A stretch of 64,000 nt of DNA, taken from Occultella kanbiaonis (GTDB lineage: Bacteria > Actinomycetota > Actinomycetes > Actinomycetales > Beutenbergiaceae). Of the stretch, positions 1 through 7,424 are shown piece by piece. Position 1 is the first letter of the stretch. Each line of letters opens with the position of its first letter. The DNA is taken from positions 124,001 through 188,000 of the forward strand of contig NZ_CP046175.1 in assembly GCF_009708215.1 (NCBI RefSeq). Reading direction: 5' to 3'. The position numbers and the translations under genes were made by a program. A model generated the notes under the pieces. That model was not told where the DNA came from and did no database searches. It was given only the letters and a program-made list of their open reading frames with translations.

Positions 1-934
1 CGATCAGCCGCCAGGACTCCTCCGCTGTGACGAGCGGGAAGTCGGGGCTGGCCGGGCGGGGTGGCACCGGTGAGGCGACGAACGCGACCGGGTCGGCCGA
101 GGACGGCGCCCAGACCGACCGGATCGGGAGCTCCACCTCCAGGACCACCTGACCGCGACGCCCGAGCTTGAGACCCTCCTGGGTGGCCTCCCAGCGGGAC
201 ATCGTCCAGCGGGCCAGTGGCGTGAACACGAGATGGTGCTGTGCGTGCCGGAGTGGGTTGTGGTCGCCGTTGGCCAACATCTGCCGGCCCTCGGCCAGCG
301 CCCACTCCGCTGCGGGGCCGGTCAGGGTGATCGTCCGGTACAGGACGATCCGATCGATCCGAGCGCGGGTCGCCTGGAGCTGGACCTGGTCGCGCCAGTG
401 CCACAGCAGGTCAAGGGTGAGCAGCTCGAGCGAGGGCACCTCCTCGCGCAGCCGGAGGGCATCGATCCGGGCCACTCGAGCCGCAGGGGCCTCGTCGAGG
501 AACAGCGTGTGGAAGCCGCGACGACGACGAAGCAGGCTGCCCACGCACTCCTGCAGGAACTGACCGAGGGCTCCGGTGCGCAGCAGGCGCTCGGAGCGGA
601 CCGCGTTACCGAGGTGATGGGCGAACTTGTGCAGGAGCGGCGACCGGTAGGCCGCGGGCCCGTCGTACCAGCGGTCGAACCACGGGAACGCCGAGTGGAT
701 CAGGTCCGGCTCACGATCGTGCGCGGCGATGAGCTCCTGCTCCACGGCGCCGGCCCAGGCGGGCACCTGGCTGTGCGGCCGCAACTGGCCGAGGGTGTGC
801 TCGAGCTGGATGCCGGCCATCTCGAAGATCGACTGCTGGGTGTCGATGGGCGCGACGGCGGGCATCGTGTCGTCGGTGAGGTCGCCGATGGAGAGCGCGG
901 CAGCGAGAATGGCTTGCCTGCGACGATCGGTCAT
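1..934 (-). CDS. Unrecognised protein, 3' end beyond the left edge
   Basis: A minus-strand reading frame stays open from an ATG at 934 to the window edge, giving at least 311 residues with no stop. GAGGG lies about eight bases before the ATG and supports this start. The codons have the strong GC third-position bias of genuine genes here, and the plus-strand frames lying over it are shadows. The protein is soluble, with no signal peptide or membrane segment. It has Trp-rich stretches (WFDRWYDG near residue 88) and an Arg-rich run (LLRRRRGF near residue 142). I do not recognise the family. The absent C-terminus may hold the diagnostic part. Confidence 0.6.
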   Translation of the reverse strand, partial: MTDRRRQAILAAALSIGDLTDDTMPAVAPIDTQQSIFEMAGIQLEHTLGQLRPHSQVPAWAGAVEQELIAAHDREPDLIHSAFPWFDRWYDGPAAYRSPLLHKFAHHLGNAVRSERLLRTGALGQFLQECVGSLLRRRRGFHTLFLDEAPAARVARIDALRLREEVPSLELLTLDLLWHWRDQVQLQATRARIDRIVLYRTITLTGPAAEWALAEGRQMLANGDHNPLRHAQHHLVFTPLARWTMSRWEATQEGLKLGRRGQVVLEVELPIRSVWAPSSADPVAFVASPVPPRPASPDFPLVTAEESWRLI

Positions 935-1151
935 CGGAGAACCCTCGAACGAGAAGAAGTGCGTGGAGGGGGACAGGGCGTCAACGATCGATGTACCGGA
1001 CACGTGGTGCGCGGACCAGCGTCGTTCCCCCGAACCGACTGGCCATACACCATCTGCCAGCGACATAGTAGCGGCCCGGCGCCCTTCTGTGTGGAGTCCG
1101 CGTATGACGTCTGCCACACGCGCCTGCCCGCGCCGCGCGGGGCCGGCGGTG

Positions 1152-1170
1152 GTCTGACGCCACGTCAGAC
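1152..1170. promoter_or_regulatory. 19-bp dyad, likely operator
   Basis: GTCTGACG-CCA-CGTCAGAC is a perfect 8-bp inverted repeat with a 3-base centre. A related half-site, GACGTCTG, lies at 1106-1113, and its inverse, CAGACGTC, overlaps the dyad at 1166-1173. The position in a divergent intergenic region suggests a repressor site. No regulator can be assigned from the sequence. Confidence 0.4.
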
Positions 1171-1261
1171 GTCGCGAGCCCGGAGTTCGTCGGCCGCGAC
1201 GTGACTTTGCCCTGGAATGACAGGAGTTCGGGGCGGACCCGATGACCAGAACGCGATTCGT

Positions 1262-1291
1262 TTGTCTAGTCATCCGTGGGGACGATAGAGT
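1262..1291 (+). promoter_or_regulatory. Possible sigma-70-type promoter
   Basis: TTGTCT (1262-1267) and TAGAGT (1286-1291) are separated by 18 bases and lie about 85 bases before the start codon at 1376. Each box matches the consensus at four of six positions. This is weak evidence by itself. Confidence 0.3.
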
Positions 1292-1375
1292 ACTGGGTGC
1301 GGATAACGCCGCCCTCGGTTCGCGCCGGGGGTGCGTCAGGTACACCAGCAACGGGCCCAGGTGAAGGCGCAGTTC

Positions 1376-1744
1376 ATGAATGAGACGCCAGCGGCGGATG
1401 CCGCGACGATAGAGGCCCTTCCGGGCGAGTTCGAGCAGTTGCCGATGCGCTACGGCGGCGCTCCCATCGCGCCCGATGAAGCGCTCGCGGTCGCCAGACG
1501 GATCGCCCGGGTACAGCTGTCCCACGGGCGCAAGGGCGCCACGGTGCCGGACGAGCTGCCACCCGCGGATGCCCTCCTCGTGCCGTGGGCGTGCCGGCTG
1601 CCCCCGCGGCTGCTCGCGTTCGTGCGGGCCAAGGCGGACATGGAGGGCGTGACCGTCACCGACGTGGTCACCCAGGCCCTGCAGGCGTACGCCAACTCCT
1701 CGCCCGGCGCACAGGTCGCGTACAAGGCGCCGCGCCAGCGCTGA
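1376..1744 (+). CDS. Small ribbon-helix-helix-like protein
   Basis: This 122-residue protein starts at the ATG at 1376, preceded by GAAGG at suitable spacing. The same frame extends upstream to 1331 without a better start. The C-terminal part (about residues 73-108) reads as a short strand (WACRLPPRLL) followed by two helices (AFVRAKADMEG and VTVTDVVTQALQAYA). This resembles a ribbon-helix-helix DNA-binding fold or the hypothetical proteins built around one. The N-terminal half is acidic and Ala-rich. The gene stands alone and is followed by a strong terminator. A DNA-binding role is inference. Confidence 0.55.
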   Translation: MNETPAADAATIEALPGEFEQLPMRYGGAPIAPDEALAVARRIARVQLSHGRKGATVPDELPPADALLVPWACRLPPRLLAFVRAKADMEGVTVTDVVTQALQAYANSSPGAQVAYKAPRQR

Positions 1745-1777
1745 CCTCACCGGCGACCAGCCCGTGCAGAACCCCAG

Positions 1778-1807
1778 AGCCCCCGCATCGACACCGGTGC
1801 GGGGGCT
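1778..1807 (+). terminator. Rho-independent-like terminator
   Basis: AGCCCCCGCA (1778-1787) pairs perfectly with TGCGGGGGCT (1798-1807) around a 10-base loop. It lies 34 bases after the stop of the preceding gene. Only two T residues follow directly, which is usual for terminators in very GC-rich actinobacteria. Confidence 0.65.
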
Positions 1808-1850
1808 GTTCTGTGACCGGTGGGCAGAAGGTCACAGAACGGTCACAGAA
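1808..1850. repeat. Three copies of a 10-base element, one inverted
   Basis: TTCTGTGACC (1809-1818) is the inverse of GGTCACAGAA, which occurs twice, at 1830-1839 and 1841-1850, with an 11-base period. The first two copies form an 11-bp inverted repeat (1808-1818 with 1830-1840). The cluster lies about 100 bases before the small gene at 1947. It could be an operator array or a second hairpin following the terminator. Confidence 0.5.
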
Positions 1851-1946
1851 AGTATTGCGGGTTGTTGACGGTTCGAGTCGGTTCCGGCGAATGTGTGTCT
1901 TGCGCGGCCGGGGAGGGCCGCCTGTCATGGCCTGGAGGGTGGAAGG

Positions 1947-2156
1947 ATGTCTGTAGTTGCGGAGGTGTGTGATCGTGCCGATCGGCGGGTCACGCAGTCA
2001 CCGGCGGTTGCCGAAGCGGTCGAGCTCGAGGACTGGCTCGCCGGACTCGCGGGGGACGCGCGATTGTTCGGAGCCGATGCCCTCGGTTCTTTGGAGTTCG
2101 ATGGTCCGGTGCAGGGCTTCGCCGCGGACCTGATCGCCTGGCACGGCGCGTTCTGA
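1947..2156 (+). CDS. Small hypothetical protein (69 aa)
   Basis: ATG at 1947 is preceded by GGAGGG and GGAAGG, the strongest ribosome-binding sequence in this part of the window, and codon usage is typical. The product is acidic (ELEDWLAGLAGDARLFGADALG in the middle) with no membrane segment or metal motif. I do not recognise it. The frame could start earlier at 1893, but that start has no binding site. The gene has its own upstream repeat cluster and converges with argP, so it is probably a monocistron. Confidence 0.5.
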   Translation: MSVVAEVCDRADRRVTQSPAVAEAVELEDWLAGLAGDARLFGADALGSLEFDGPVQGFAADLIAWHGAF

Positions 2157-2238
2157 TCGCCAGCCCCGGCTTGCGGACCGTTGCGCGGGAACGAGCTGTC
2201 GTGTCTCACCCGCGTGTCGCCGCCGGAGTTTCGCGGAA

Positions 2239-3129
2239 TCAGCGCAGCAGCGCCTGCGCCGCCTCGTGGAGCGTTTCGCCGACCTCGCGGAGCACGGCAG
2301 AGGATCGGCGCCATTGCTGCCAATACAGTGGGACGTCGGCGACGGCGCGCTCGCTCAGGTGGACCAGGTCACCGACGCGTACCTCCTCACGGCACTCGAT
2401 CTCGGGCACCATGCCCCACCCCATGCCGAGCCGGATGGCATCAGCGAACTCGGCGGACGCGGGCACGTAGTGCGTCGGCGGCTCGACCTGCGTCGGCGTG
2501 AGGCGCCGCAGGCACCGTCGCTGCAGGTTGTCCTTGCGGTCGTAGCTCACGCTCGGGGCGGCCGCGAGCGACGTGGAGTCGATCCCGCCGCTGAACCACC
2601 GTTCGGCGTACGCGGGCTCGCACACCGCGAGATAGCGCATCACTCCGAGTTGCTCGACCGAGCAACCGGGGACCGGGTCGGCCTCGGCTGTCACCGCACC
2701 GGACGCAGCGCCCTCGCGCAGCAGCGTCAGCGAGTGCTCCTCGTCCTCGCGCAGGATCTCGAGGTACACGCGGTCGACCAGCCCGGCCAGCGGCGGCAGC
2801 GCCCAGGTGTGCAGCGAGTCGGAGTTGACCACGATCGTGAGTGGTTCCGGCCCGGTCGTCTCCGGAGACAGTTCGGCCTGCAGGTCCACGGTCAGCTGCT
2901 CGAGCTGCCGCGCGAATCGCAGCACCGCGAGACCGGCGTCGGTCAGTTCGATCGGTCGGGTGCGGTGCAGCACGGGCCGCCCCAGCTCGGCCTCGAGCGC
3001 GCGGACCCGTTGGCTGACGGCTGATGGTGTCACGTGCAGCGCCCTGGCAGCGCCTTCGAGCGTGCCCGCCTCAGCGATCGCGATGATCGTTCGGGCTGCT
3101 TCGGCGGTCATCGCTCTCATGAAGGACAT
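2239..3129 (-). CDS. argP: LysR-family regulator ArgP/LysG
   Basis: This 296-residue LysR-type regulator has an N-terminal winged helix-turn-helix (about residues 10-65, with GTLEGAARALHVTPSAVSQRV) and a C-terminal effector-binding domain. It is divergent from lysE, the arrangement of Corynebacterium LysG/LysE, in which LysG activates the exporter when lysine, arginine or histidine accumulates. That role is inferred from family and context. In-frame ATGs lie at 3129, 3120 and 3111, and none has a good Shine-Dalgarno sequence. TACATA a few bases before the 3129 ATG suggests a leaderless transcript starting there. The full LysR length fits a functional protein. Confidence 0.85.
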   Translation of the reverse strand: MSFMRAMTAEAARTIIAIAEAGTLEGAARALHVTPSAVSQRVRALEAELGRPVLHRTRPIELTDAGLAVLRFARQLEQLTVDLQAELSPETTGPEPLTIVVNSDSLHTWALPPLAGLVDRVYLEILREDEEHSLTLLREGAASGAVTAEADPVPGCSVEQLGVMRYLAVCEPAYAERWFSGGIDSTSLAAAPSVSYDRKDNLQRRCLRRLTPTQVEPPTHYVPASAEFADAIRLGMGWGMVPEIECREEVRVGDLVHLSERAVADVPLYWQQWRRSSAVLREVGETLHEAAQALLR

Positions 3130-3162
3130 CTTATGTAGCAGCAGGAACGTGAACTGTCCTTC
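3121..3162. promoter_or_regulatory. Inverted repeat in the argP-lysE control region
   Basis: GAAGGACA (3121-3128) and TGTCCTTC (3155-3162) form an interrupted 8-bp dyad with a 26-base centre. The left arm overlaps the first codons of argP and the right arm lies 28 bases before the lysE start. It is a candidate ArgP/LysG site, though LysR sites more often follow a T-N11-A pattern. Confidence 0.4.
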
Positions 3163-3190
3163 TGAACCATGCCAGGCTTAGCGTGCTCGC

Positions 3191-3790
3191 GTGCTACCTC
3201 TGTTGTCCGGCCTCGCTGCCGGTCTCTCCCTCATCATCGCGATCGGTGCTCAGAACGCCTTCGTGCTCCGACAGGGTCTGGCGCGCCGCCACGTCCTTCT
3301 CGTGATCGCGGTGTGCGCTGCCTCCGATGCCGTGCTGATCGCGGCCGGGGTGGCCGGTCTGGGTGCCCTCGTGACCCACGCGCCGGTGGCGCTGGAGATC
3401 GTCCGTTGGGGCGGCGCGGCGTTCCTCATCGGATACGGCATCCGCGCGGCGCTACGCGCGTGGCGGGGCGAGTCGATGCGGGAACAGGGGGAGGGCCGCG
3501 CCCCGGGTTGGGCCGGCGTACTGGCTACCGCACTCGCGCTCACCTGGCTCAACCCGCACGTCTACCTCGACACCGTGGTGCTCCTCGGCTCGATGTCCGC
3601 CACGCACGGTGACGACCGCTGGTGGTTCGCGCTCGGCGCGATGACCGGATCCGTGCTGTGGTTCACCGCGCTCGGCCTCGGCGCGCGGCTGCTCGTCCCG
3701 TTGTTCCGACGGCGGAGCTCATGGCGTGTTCTCGATGCCGTCATCGCGCTCATGATGTTCGCACTGGCTGCCCAACTCCTGCTTCGCTGA
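3191..3790 (+). CDS. lysE: LysE-type L-lysine/L-arginine exporter
   Basis: This 199-residue inner-membrane protein of the LysE/RhtB family exports basic amino acids by proton-coupled antiport. About six hydrophobic segments span its length. The first contains the conserved GAQN motif (IIAIGAQNAFVLRQG, about residues 15-29), and a central hydrophilic loop (RAWRGESMREQGEG) precedes segments 4-6, including the conserved TWLNPHVYLDT. GTG at 3191 gives the normal family length. The gene is divergent from argP, 61 bases apart, so expression is probably induced by intracellular lysine or arginine through ArgP. Substrate is inferred from this pairing. Confidence 0.9.
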   Translation: MLPLLSGLAAGLSLIIAIGAQNAFVLRQGLARRHVLLVIAVCAASDAVLIAAGVAGLGALVTHAPVALEIVRWGGAAFLIGYGIRAALRAWRGESMREQGEGRAPGWAGVLATALALTWLNPHVYLDTVVLLGSMSATHGDDRWWFALGAMTGSVLWFTALGLGARLLVPLFRRRSSWRVLDAVIALMMFALAAQLLLR

Positions 3791-3865
3791 CGAACCGGCG
3801 CCCGGGCGGCGCCGGCCACCAGCGAGTTCTCCAACGAGGCTGCCCTGCACGGCCTGGTGGCCGGC

Positions 3866-4150
3866 TCAGCCCACCCGCGCCGTGGCCTGGGCCGGCGGCA
3901 GCACGGACTCTCGCCACCACCGCCACTCCGGCTCGTACGCCAGCGGGTGTCCGGGTTCGATACCGTCGGCGCGATCGGCAGCCTTGTGCTCCGCATCCAC
4001 GATGTCCGCCAGGAGCTCCTTCTGCGCCAGCGTCAGGCCCTGCACGTCGTAGGGGTCCAGCCCGACCGCCATCGCGGCGATGAGCGCCTGGAGCGCGCTG
4101 CGCTGGTTCAGGCCCGCACTGGGCCCGGGCCGCGGTACGAAGTGTGCCAT
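3866..4150 (-). CDS. Hypothetical protein downstream of csrA
   Basis: This 94-residue protein starts at the ATG at 4150 behind CAGGGTGG. A GTG two codons earlier is possible. It lies 15 bases after csrA on the same strand and closes the flagellar gene block. The middle (RSALQALIAAMAVGLDPYDVQG) looks helical, and the C-terminus holds a Trp-rich stretch (YEPEWRWWRESV). There is no signal peptide, membrane segment or cysteine motif, and I do not recognise the family. Its position suggests co-transcription with csrA. Whether it has a flagellar role is unknown. Confidence 0.5.
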   Translation of the reverse strand: MAHFVPRPGPSAGLNQRSALQALIAAMAVGLDPYDVQGLTLAQKELLADIVDAEHKAADRADGIEPGHPLAYEPEWRWWRESVLPPAQATARVG

Positions 4151-4165
4151 GTCCACCCTGTTCGT

Positions 4166-4432
4166 CTAGACGTCGTCTGGAGGTTCTGTGCTGCCTGCCG
4201 TACTCGCGGGTGCGAGCAGGGCGCGGATCCGGTCCTCATCTGCCGCGGAGGCGTGTGCTGCGGAGAGGTTGGCGGCCGAGACGGCCTCGAGTACCTCGAC
4301 GCGGTGGACCGTCACGGACCGTGGCGCATCGATGCCGATCCGGACGTCGCCGCCGCGCACCTCGATGAGCGTGATCGTGATGTCGTTGCCGATGACGATC
4401 TGCTCGCCGGCCTTCCGCGTGAGTACAAGCAC
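4166..4432 (-). CDS. csrA: Carbon storage regulator CsrA
   Basis: CsrA is a small RNA-binding dimer that blocks translation by binding GGA motifs in leaders. The key residues are visible: MLVLTRK at the N-terminus (L4, R6) and SVTVHRVEV, which carries the RNA-contacting arginine near residue 44. At 88 residues it is longer than the usual 60-75 because of an Ala/Ser-rich tail after about residue 60. GTG at 4432 is used, with AGGGTG upstream. It follows the FlhF-like gene by nine bases, but a copy of the 16-bp flagellar motif directly in front suggests it can be transcribed separately. FliW, its usual protein antagonist, is encoded at 31.8 kb and its likely target fliC at 27.9 kb. Confidence 0.93.
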   Translation of the reverse strand: MLVLTRKAGEQIVIGNDITITLIEVRGGDVRIGIDAPRSVTVHRVEVLEAVSAANLSAAHASAADEDRIRALLAPASTAGSTEPPDDV

Positions 4433-4441
4433 GTGGTCACC

Positions 4442-5392
4442 CTACTCCAATGTATAGACACTGGCGAGCCCCTTCGGGGAATCGGACAAGGCTGCGCCGT
4501 CCACCCAGCCGATCGGCACGTCGAGTCGGGTGACCGTCTCCGGGGTGGCGGTGGCGCCCGCCCCCTCCACGGCGACGGCGTCGACCACCATGGCCGCGCG
4601 TACGTCCCGCACGTACCGGTCGGTGTCGTCCGCCTTGCGGCCGGCGTCGACCACCAGCCACACCTGATCTGCGGCGAGGGCGCGGACCGTCGTCGCCTGG
4701 GCCTCCGGTTCGGTGCCATGGTGTCCCAGGCCGACCACGATCACCGCGGCATGGCCGCCCTCCACCCCCGCGGCGCGCGCCCGGGTCGCGCGGTTGCGTG
4801 CCTCCAGCGGCTGGACCGGCTCCCGGTCGAAACTTCCCGAACGGAGCAGATCGGAGGCGTCGAGCCCGAGTGCGCCGAGCATGGTGGCGCCGACCTCGAG
4901 CGCCGCTCGCTCCGGCCCGACCACCAGCACCAGGTCCCCGGGTCCGCGTAGCAGCCGCGGCGCCGCCGGTGGGCCGGGCGTGCCGACCGGGCCGATCGGG
5001 CCGATCGTGCCGACCGGCCCGTCGGAGTCGACCTCGTCGGGCGGACCCACGGGGTCGAGTGGCACGGCCTCATCCTCGGCCTCCTGGGTGAGGGCGTCGA
5101 GGAGATCTGCGAACCGCCGCGACTCGGTCGACAGCGGCGCCCCTCGCATCGACTCATCCTCGGCCTCGGCCGAGGCGAGCAACGCGGCCAGGCCACCGGC
5201 CTGCGGACCGGACCGGACGCCGTCGGGCAGTTCCAGGACCAGCTCGAAGTGCTGCCGGGCGAGGAAGCCCGCGATGCCGCCCACCCGAACCCGTTCCGCG
5301 GACACGATCCGGGCTCGCGGGAACTGACGCCGGGCCTGCAGCCGCAGGTCCTCGAGGCTCTCACCCTCCAGCCGTAAGCGTCGCTGCACCAC
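4442..5392 (-). CDS. Degenerate FlhF-like protein (no P-loop)
   Basis: This 316-residue protein sits directly after flhA, the usual place of flhF, and overlaps it by 32 bases. Residues 1-55 look like the FlhF N-domain: a residue pattern ending in RVGGIAGFLARQHFELVLELP, comparable to the GFLGFFGK region of FlhF. A Gly-Pro linker with repeated GPxGP units (about 120-150) follows. The C-terminal half resembles an SRP-GTPase fold (DLVLVVGPERAALEVGATML, AAVIVVGLGHHG, VWLVVDAGRK), but the GxxxxGKTT nucleotide-binding loop is absent. It is probably a non-hydrolysing relative of FlhF. GTG at 5392 has GGGGGTGG upstream. Homology to FlhF is inferred from pattern and position. Confidence 0.6.
   Translation of the reverse strand: MVQRRLRLEGESLEDLRLQARRQFPRARIVSAERVRVGGIAGFLARQHFELVLELPDGVRSGPQAGGLAALLASAEAEDESMRGAPLSTESRRFADLLDALTQEAEDEAVPLDPVGPPDEVDSDGPVGTIGPIGPVGTPGPPAAPRLLRGPGDLVLVVGPERAALEVGATMLGALGLDASDLLRSGSFDREPVQPLEARNRATRARAAGVEGGHAAVIVVGLGHHGTEPEAQATTVRALAADQVWLVVDAGRKADDTDRYVRDVRAAMVVDAVAVEGAGATATPETVTRLDVPIGWVDGAALSDSPKGLASVYTLE
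4448..4463 (-). promoter_or_regulatory. Flagellar 16-bp motif, copy before csrA
   Basis: CAATGTATAGACACTG on the plus strand is identical to the copy at 24587-24602 before flgB. It is an imperfect dyad in which 12 of 16 positions agree with its reverse complement, with core GTATAGAC at 4452-4459. It lies 16 bases before the csrA GTG, inside the last codons of the FlhF-like gene. An operator or an unusual promoter element is inferred. Confidence 0.6.
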
Positions 5393-7415
5393 GCACCACC
5401 CCCACGGTCTCGATCGCCACGGACGCCGACGTCACCTCGCCGTAGGACAGGACCGCCGCCTTCGGTGTCCGGGCCGCGACCAGGCGGCGCACGGCGGGAC
5501 GCAACTGAGGTGCGCACACGAGCACGGCCTCGGTCCCGGTTGCCTCCAGCGCTGTCATCTCCGTGCCGACGGACGTGAGCGCGGCCTCGATCTGGACGGG
5601 GTCGAGCAGGATCTGGCTGCCGTCCTCACCGGGACGCAGCCCTTCCAGCATCGCCTGCTCAAGGCTCGGGTCGATGGTGACGACCCGCAGGACCCCGTCG
5701 GCGGTGTGCCGGGCCACCAGCGCGGGGGCGACGGCGGCCCGCGCCGCCTCGACCAGCTGCTCCGGGTCGGTGCTCGCCCTGGCGCGCAGCGTCAGCGCTT
5801 CGAGGATCCGGGGGAGGTCGTTGATCGGTGCCTGCTCGACGAGCAGCCCCTGCAGGACCTGCTGCACCTGCGCCAGGGACAGCACGCCCGGGACGAGCTC
5901 GTCGACCGCCGACGGGCTGACCGTGCGGACGGAGTCGACCAGGACCCGGACGTCCTCGCGGGTGAGCAACCGGTCCGCGTGGGCCGTGACGAGCGCGGAC
6001 AGGTGGGTGACCAGCACCGAGACCCGGTCGATGACGGTGGCTCCGGCCAGCTCGGCGGCGTGCTGCAGCTCGACGGGGATCCACTTGCCGGCGAGCCCGA
6101 ACACCGGCTCGACGATCGGGGTACCCGGCAGCGAGCCGAGATCCTCCCCGAGGGCGAGCACCTTCCCGGCCGGGGCGTGCCCGCGGCCCACCTCGACCCC
6201 GGCGATCCGGACCACGTAGGTGGCGGCCGGAAGCTCGAGGCTGTCCCGGGTGCGGACCGGTGGGATCACGACGCCGAGCTCCATCGCGATCTTGCGGCGC
6301 AGCGCCCGGACCCGGGCGAGCAGGTCGTCGGCGCTGCCGGACACGAGGTCCACCAGGTCGGGGGCCAGCATGATCTCCAGGGCGTGCACCCGCATCGCCT
6401 CGATCAGGTCCTCGGTCTCGTCCCTGGGTGCACCCTGCGTCACGGCCTCGGCCCGCGTGGACTCGCGGGTGGTCGCCTCCTCCCGGGCCTTGATCCGCTG
6501 GGCGGCGAGCAGCAGCACGCCGCCGATGAGGACGAACGGGAGCTTCGGCATGCCCGGGATGATCGCCAACGCGATGGCGGCGCCGCCGGCGATCATCAGG
6601 GCCGAGCGCGACTGCGTGAGCTGGGCGCCGGCGGCGGTGCCCATGTCGGTCTCGGCGTTCGAACGGGTCACGATGAGGCCGGTCGCGACCGCCATCAGCA
6701 GGGCCGGGATCTGGGAGACCAGGCCGTCGCCGATGGTGAGCAGCGAGTACGTCTGGAGGGCGTCCGTCGCGGACATGCCGCGCTGCAGCATGCCCATCGC
6801 GAAGCCACCGATGAGGTTGATGAAGATGATGATGATGCCGGCGATGGCGTCGCCCTTGACGAACTTGGACCCGCCGTCCATGGCCCCGTAGAAGTCCGCC
6901 TCCGCGGCCACCTCGCTGCGCCTGGCGCGCGCCTGCTCGTCCGTGATCAGCCCGGCGTTCAGGTCCGCGTCGATCGCCATCTGCTTGCCGGGCATCGCAT
7001 CGAGGGTGAACCGGGCGCCGACCTCGGCGACCCGTTCGGCGCCCTTGGTGATCACCACGAACTGGATGACGACGAGGATGCAGAAGATGACCGCGCCGAT
7101 GATCATCGAGCCGCCGACCACGATGTGGCCGAACGTCTCGATGATCGCCCCCGCGTAGCCGTCCCGCAGGACGAGCCGGGTGGAGGCGACGTTCAGGCCG
7201 AGCCGGAGCAGCGTCGCCACGAGCAGCAGGGACGGGAACACCGAGAAGTCCAGGGGCTTCTTCGCGTACATCGCGATGAGCAGGATCACCAGGGCCCCGA
7301 TGATGTTCACCACGAACAGCACGTCCAGGAGGGCCGCCGGCACGGGGACGACGAGCAGGAGCACGATCGCCACGACGAAGATCGGGACGACCAGGCGGGC
7401 GTAGTTGCGGTTCAT
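5361..7415 (-). CDS. flhA: Flagellar export gate protein FlhA
   Basis: FlhA is the large membrane component of the flagellar type III export gate, forming a cytoplasmic nonamer ring that receives chaperone-substrate complexes and couples proton flow to export. At 684 residues it has the usual length. The N-terminal half has about eight membrane segments, and the conserved cytoplasmic loop between them reads DADLNAGLITDEQARARR (about residues 150-167). The C-terminal half is the soluble docking domain. ATG at 7415 follows AGGAG. It lies nine bases after flhB and overlaps the FlhF-like gene, so it is part of the fliM-flhF unit. Confidence 0.97.
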   Translation of the reverse strand: MNRNYARLVVPIFVVAIVLLLVVPVPAALLDVLFVVNIIGALVILLIAMYAKKPLDFSVFPSLLLVATLLRLGLNVASTRLVLRDGYAGAIIETFGHIVVGGSMIIGAVIFCILVVIQFVVITKGAERVAEVGARFTLDAMPGKQMAIDADLNAGLITDEQARARRSEVAAEADFYGAMDGGSKFVKGDAIAGIIIIFINLIGGFAMGMLQRGMSATDALQTYSLLTIGDGLVSQIPALLMAVATGLIVTRSNAETDMGTAAGAQLTQSRSALMIAGGAAIALAIIPGMPKLPFVLIGGVLLLAAQRIKAREEATTRESTRAEAVTQGAPRDETEDLIEAMRVHALEIMLAPDLVDLVSGSADDLLARVRALRRKIAMELGVVIPPVRTRDSLELPAATYVVRIAGVEVGRGHAPAGKVLALGEDLGSLPGTPIVEPVFGLAGKWIPVELQHAAELAGATVIDRVSVLVTHLSALVTAHADRLLTREDVRVLVDSVRTVSPSAVDELVPGVLSLAQVQQVLQGLLVEQAPINDLPRILEALTLRARASTDPEQLVEAARAAVAPALVARHTADGVLRVVTIDPSLEQAMLEGLRPGEDGSQILLDPVQIEAALTSVGTEMTALEATGTEAVLVCAPQLRPAVRRLVAARTPKAAVLSYGEVTSASVAIETVGVVRGAATLTAGG

Positions 7416-7424
7416 CGCGCTCTC

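Larger units (their letters stand above)
935..1375. other. Intergenic region between divergent genes
   Basis: No gene is supported in these 441 bases. The region separates the minus-strand gene at the left edge from the plus-strand gene at 1376, so it should hold both promoters. It contains a 19-bp dyad at 1152-1170 and a possible promoter at 1262-1291, listed separately. Short plus-strand frames crossing it have no ribosome-binding site and are opposite-strand shadows. Confidence 0.5.

Noticed and set aside
4164-4171. GTCTAGAC as a DasR-type (dre) site
   Set aside because: The flanks do not match the longer dre consensus, and no nag gene is nearby. It is mentioned only as a motif relative.
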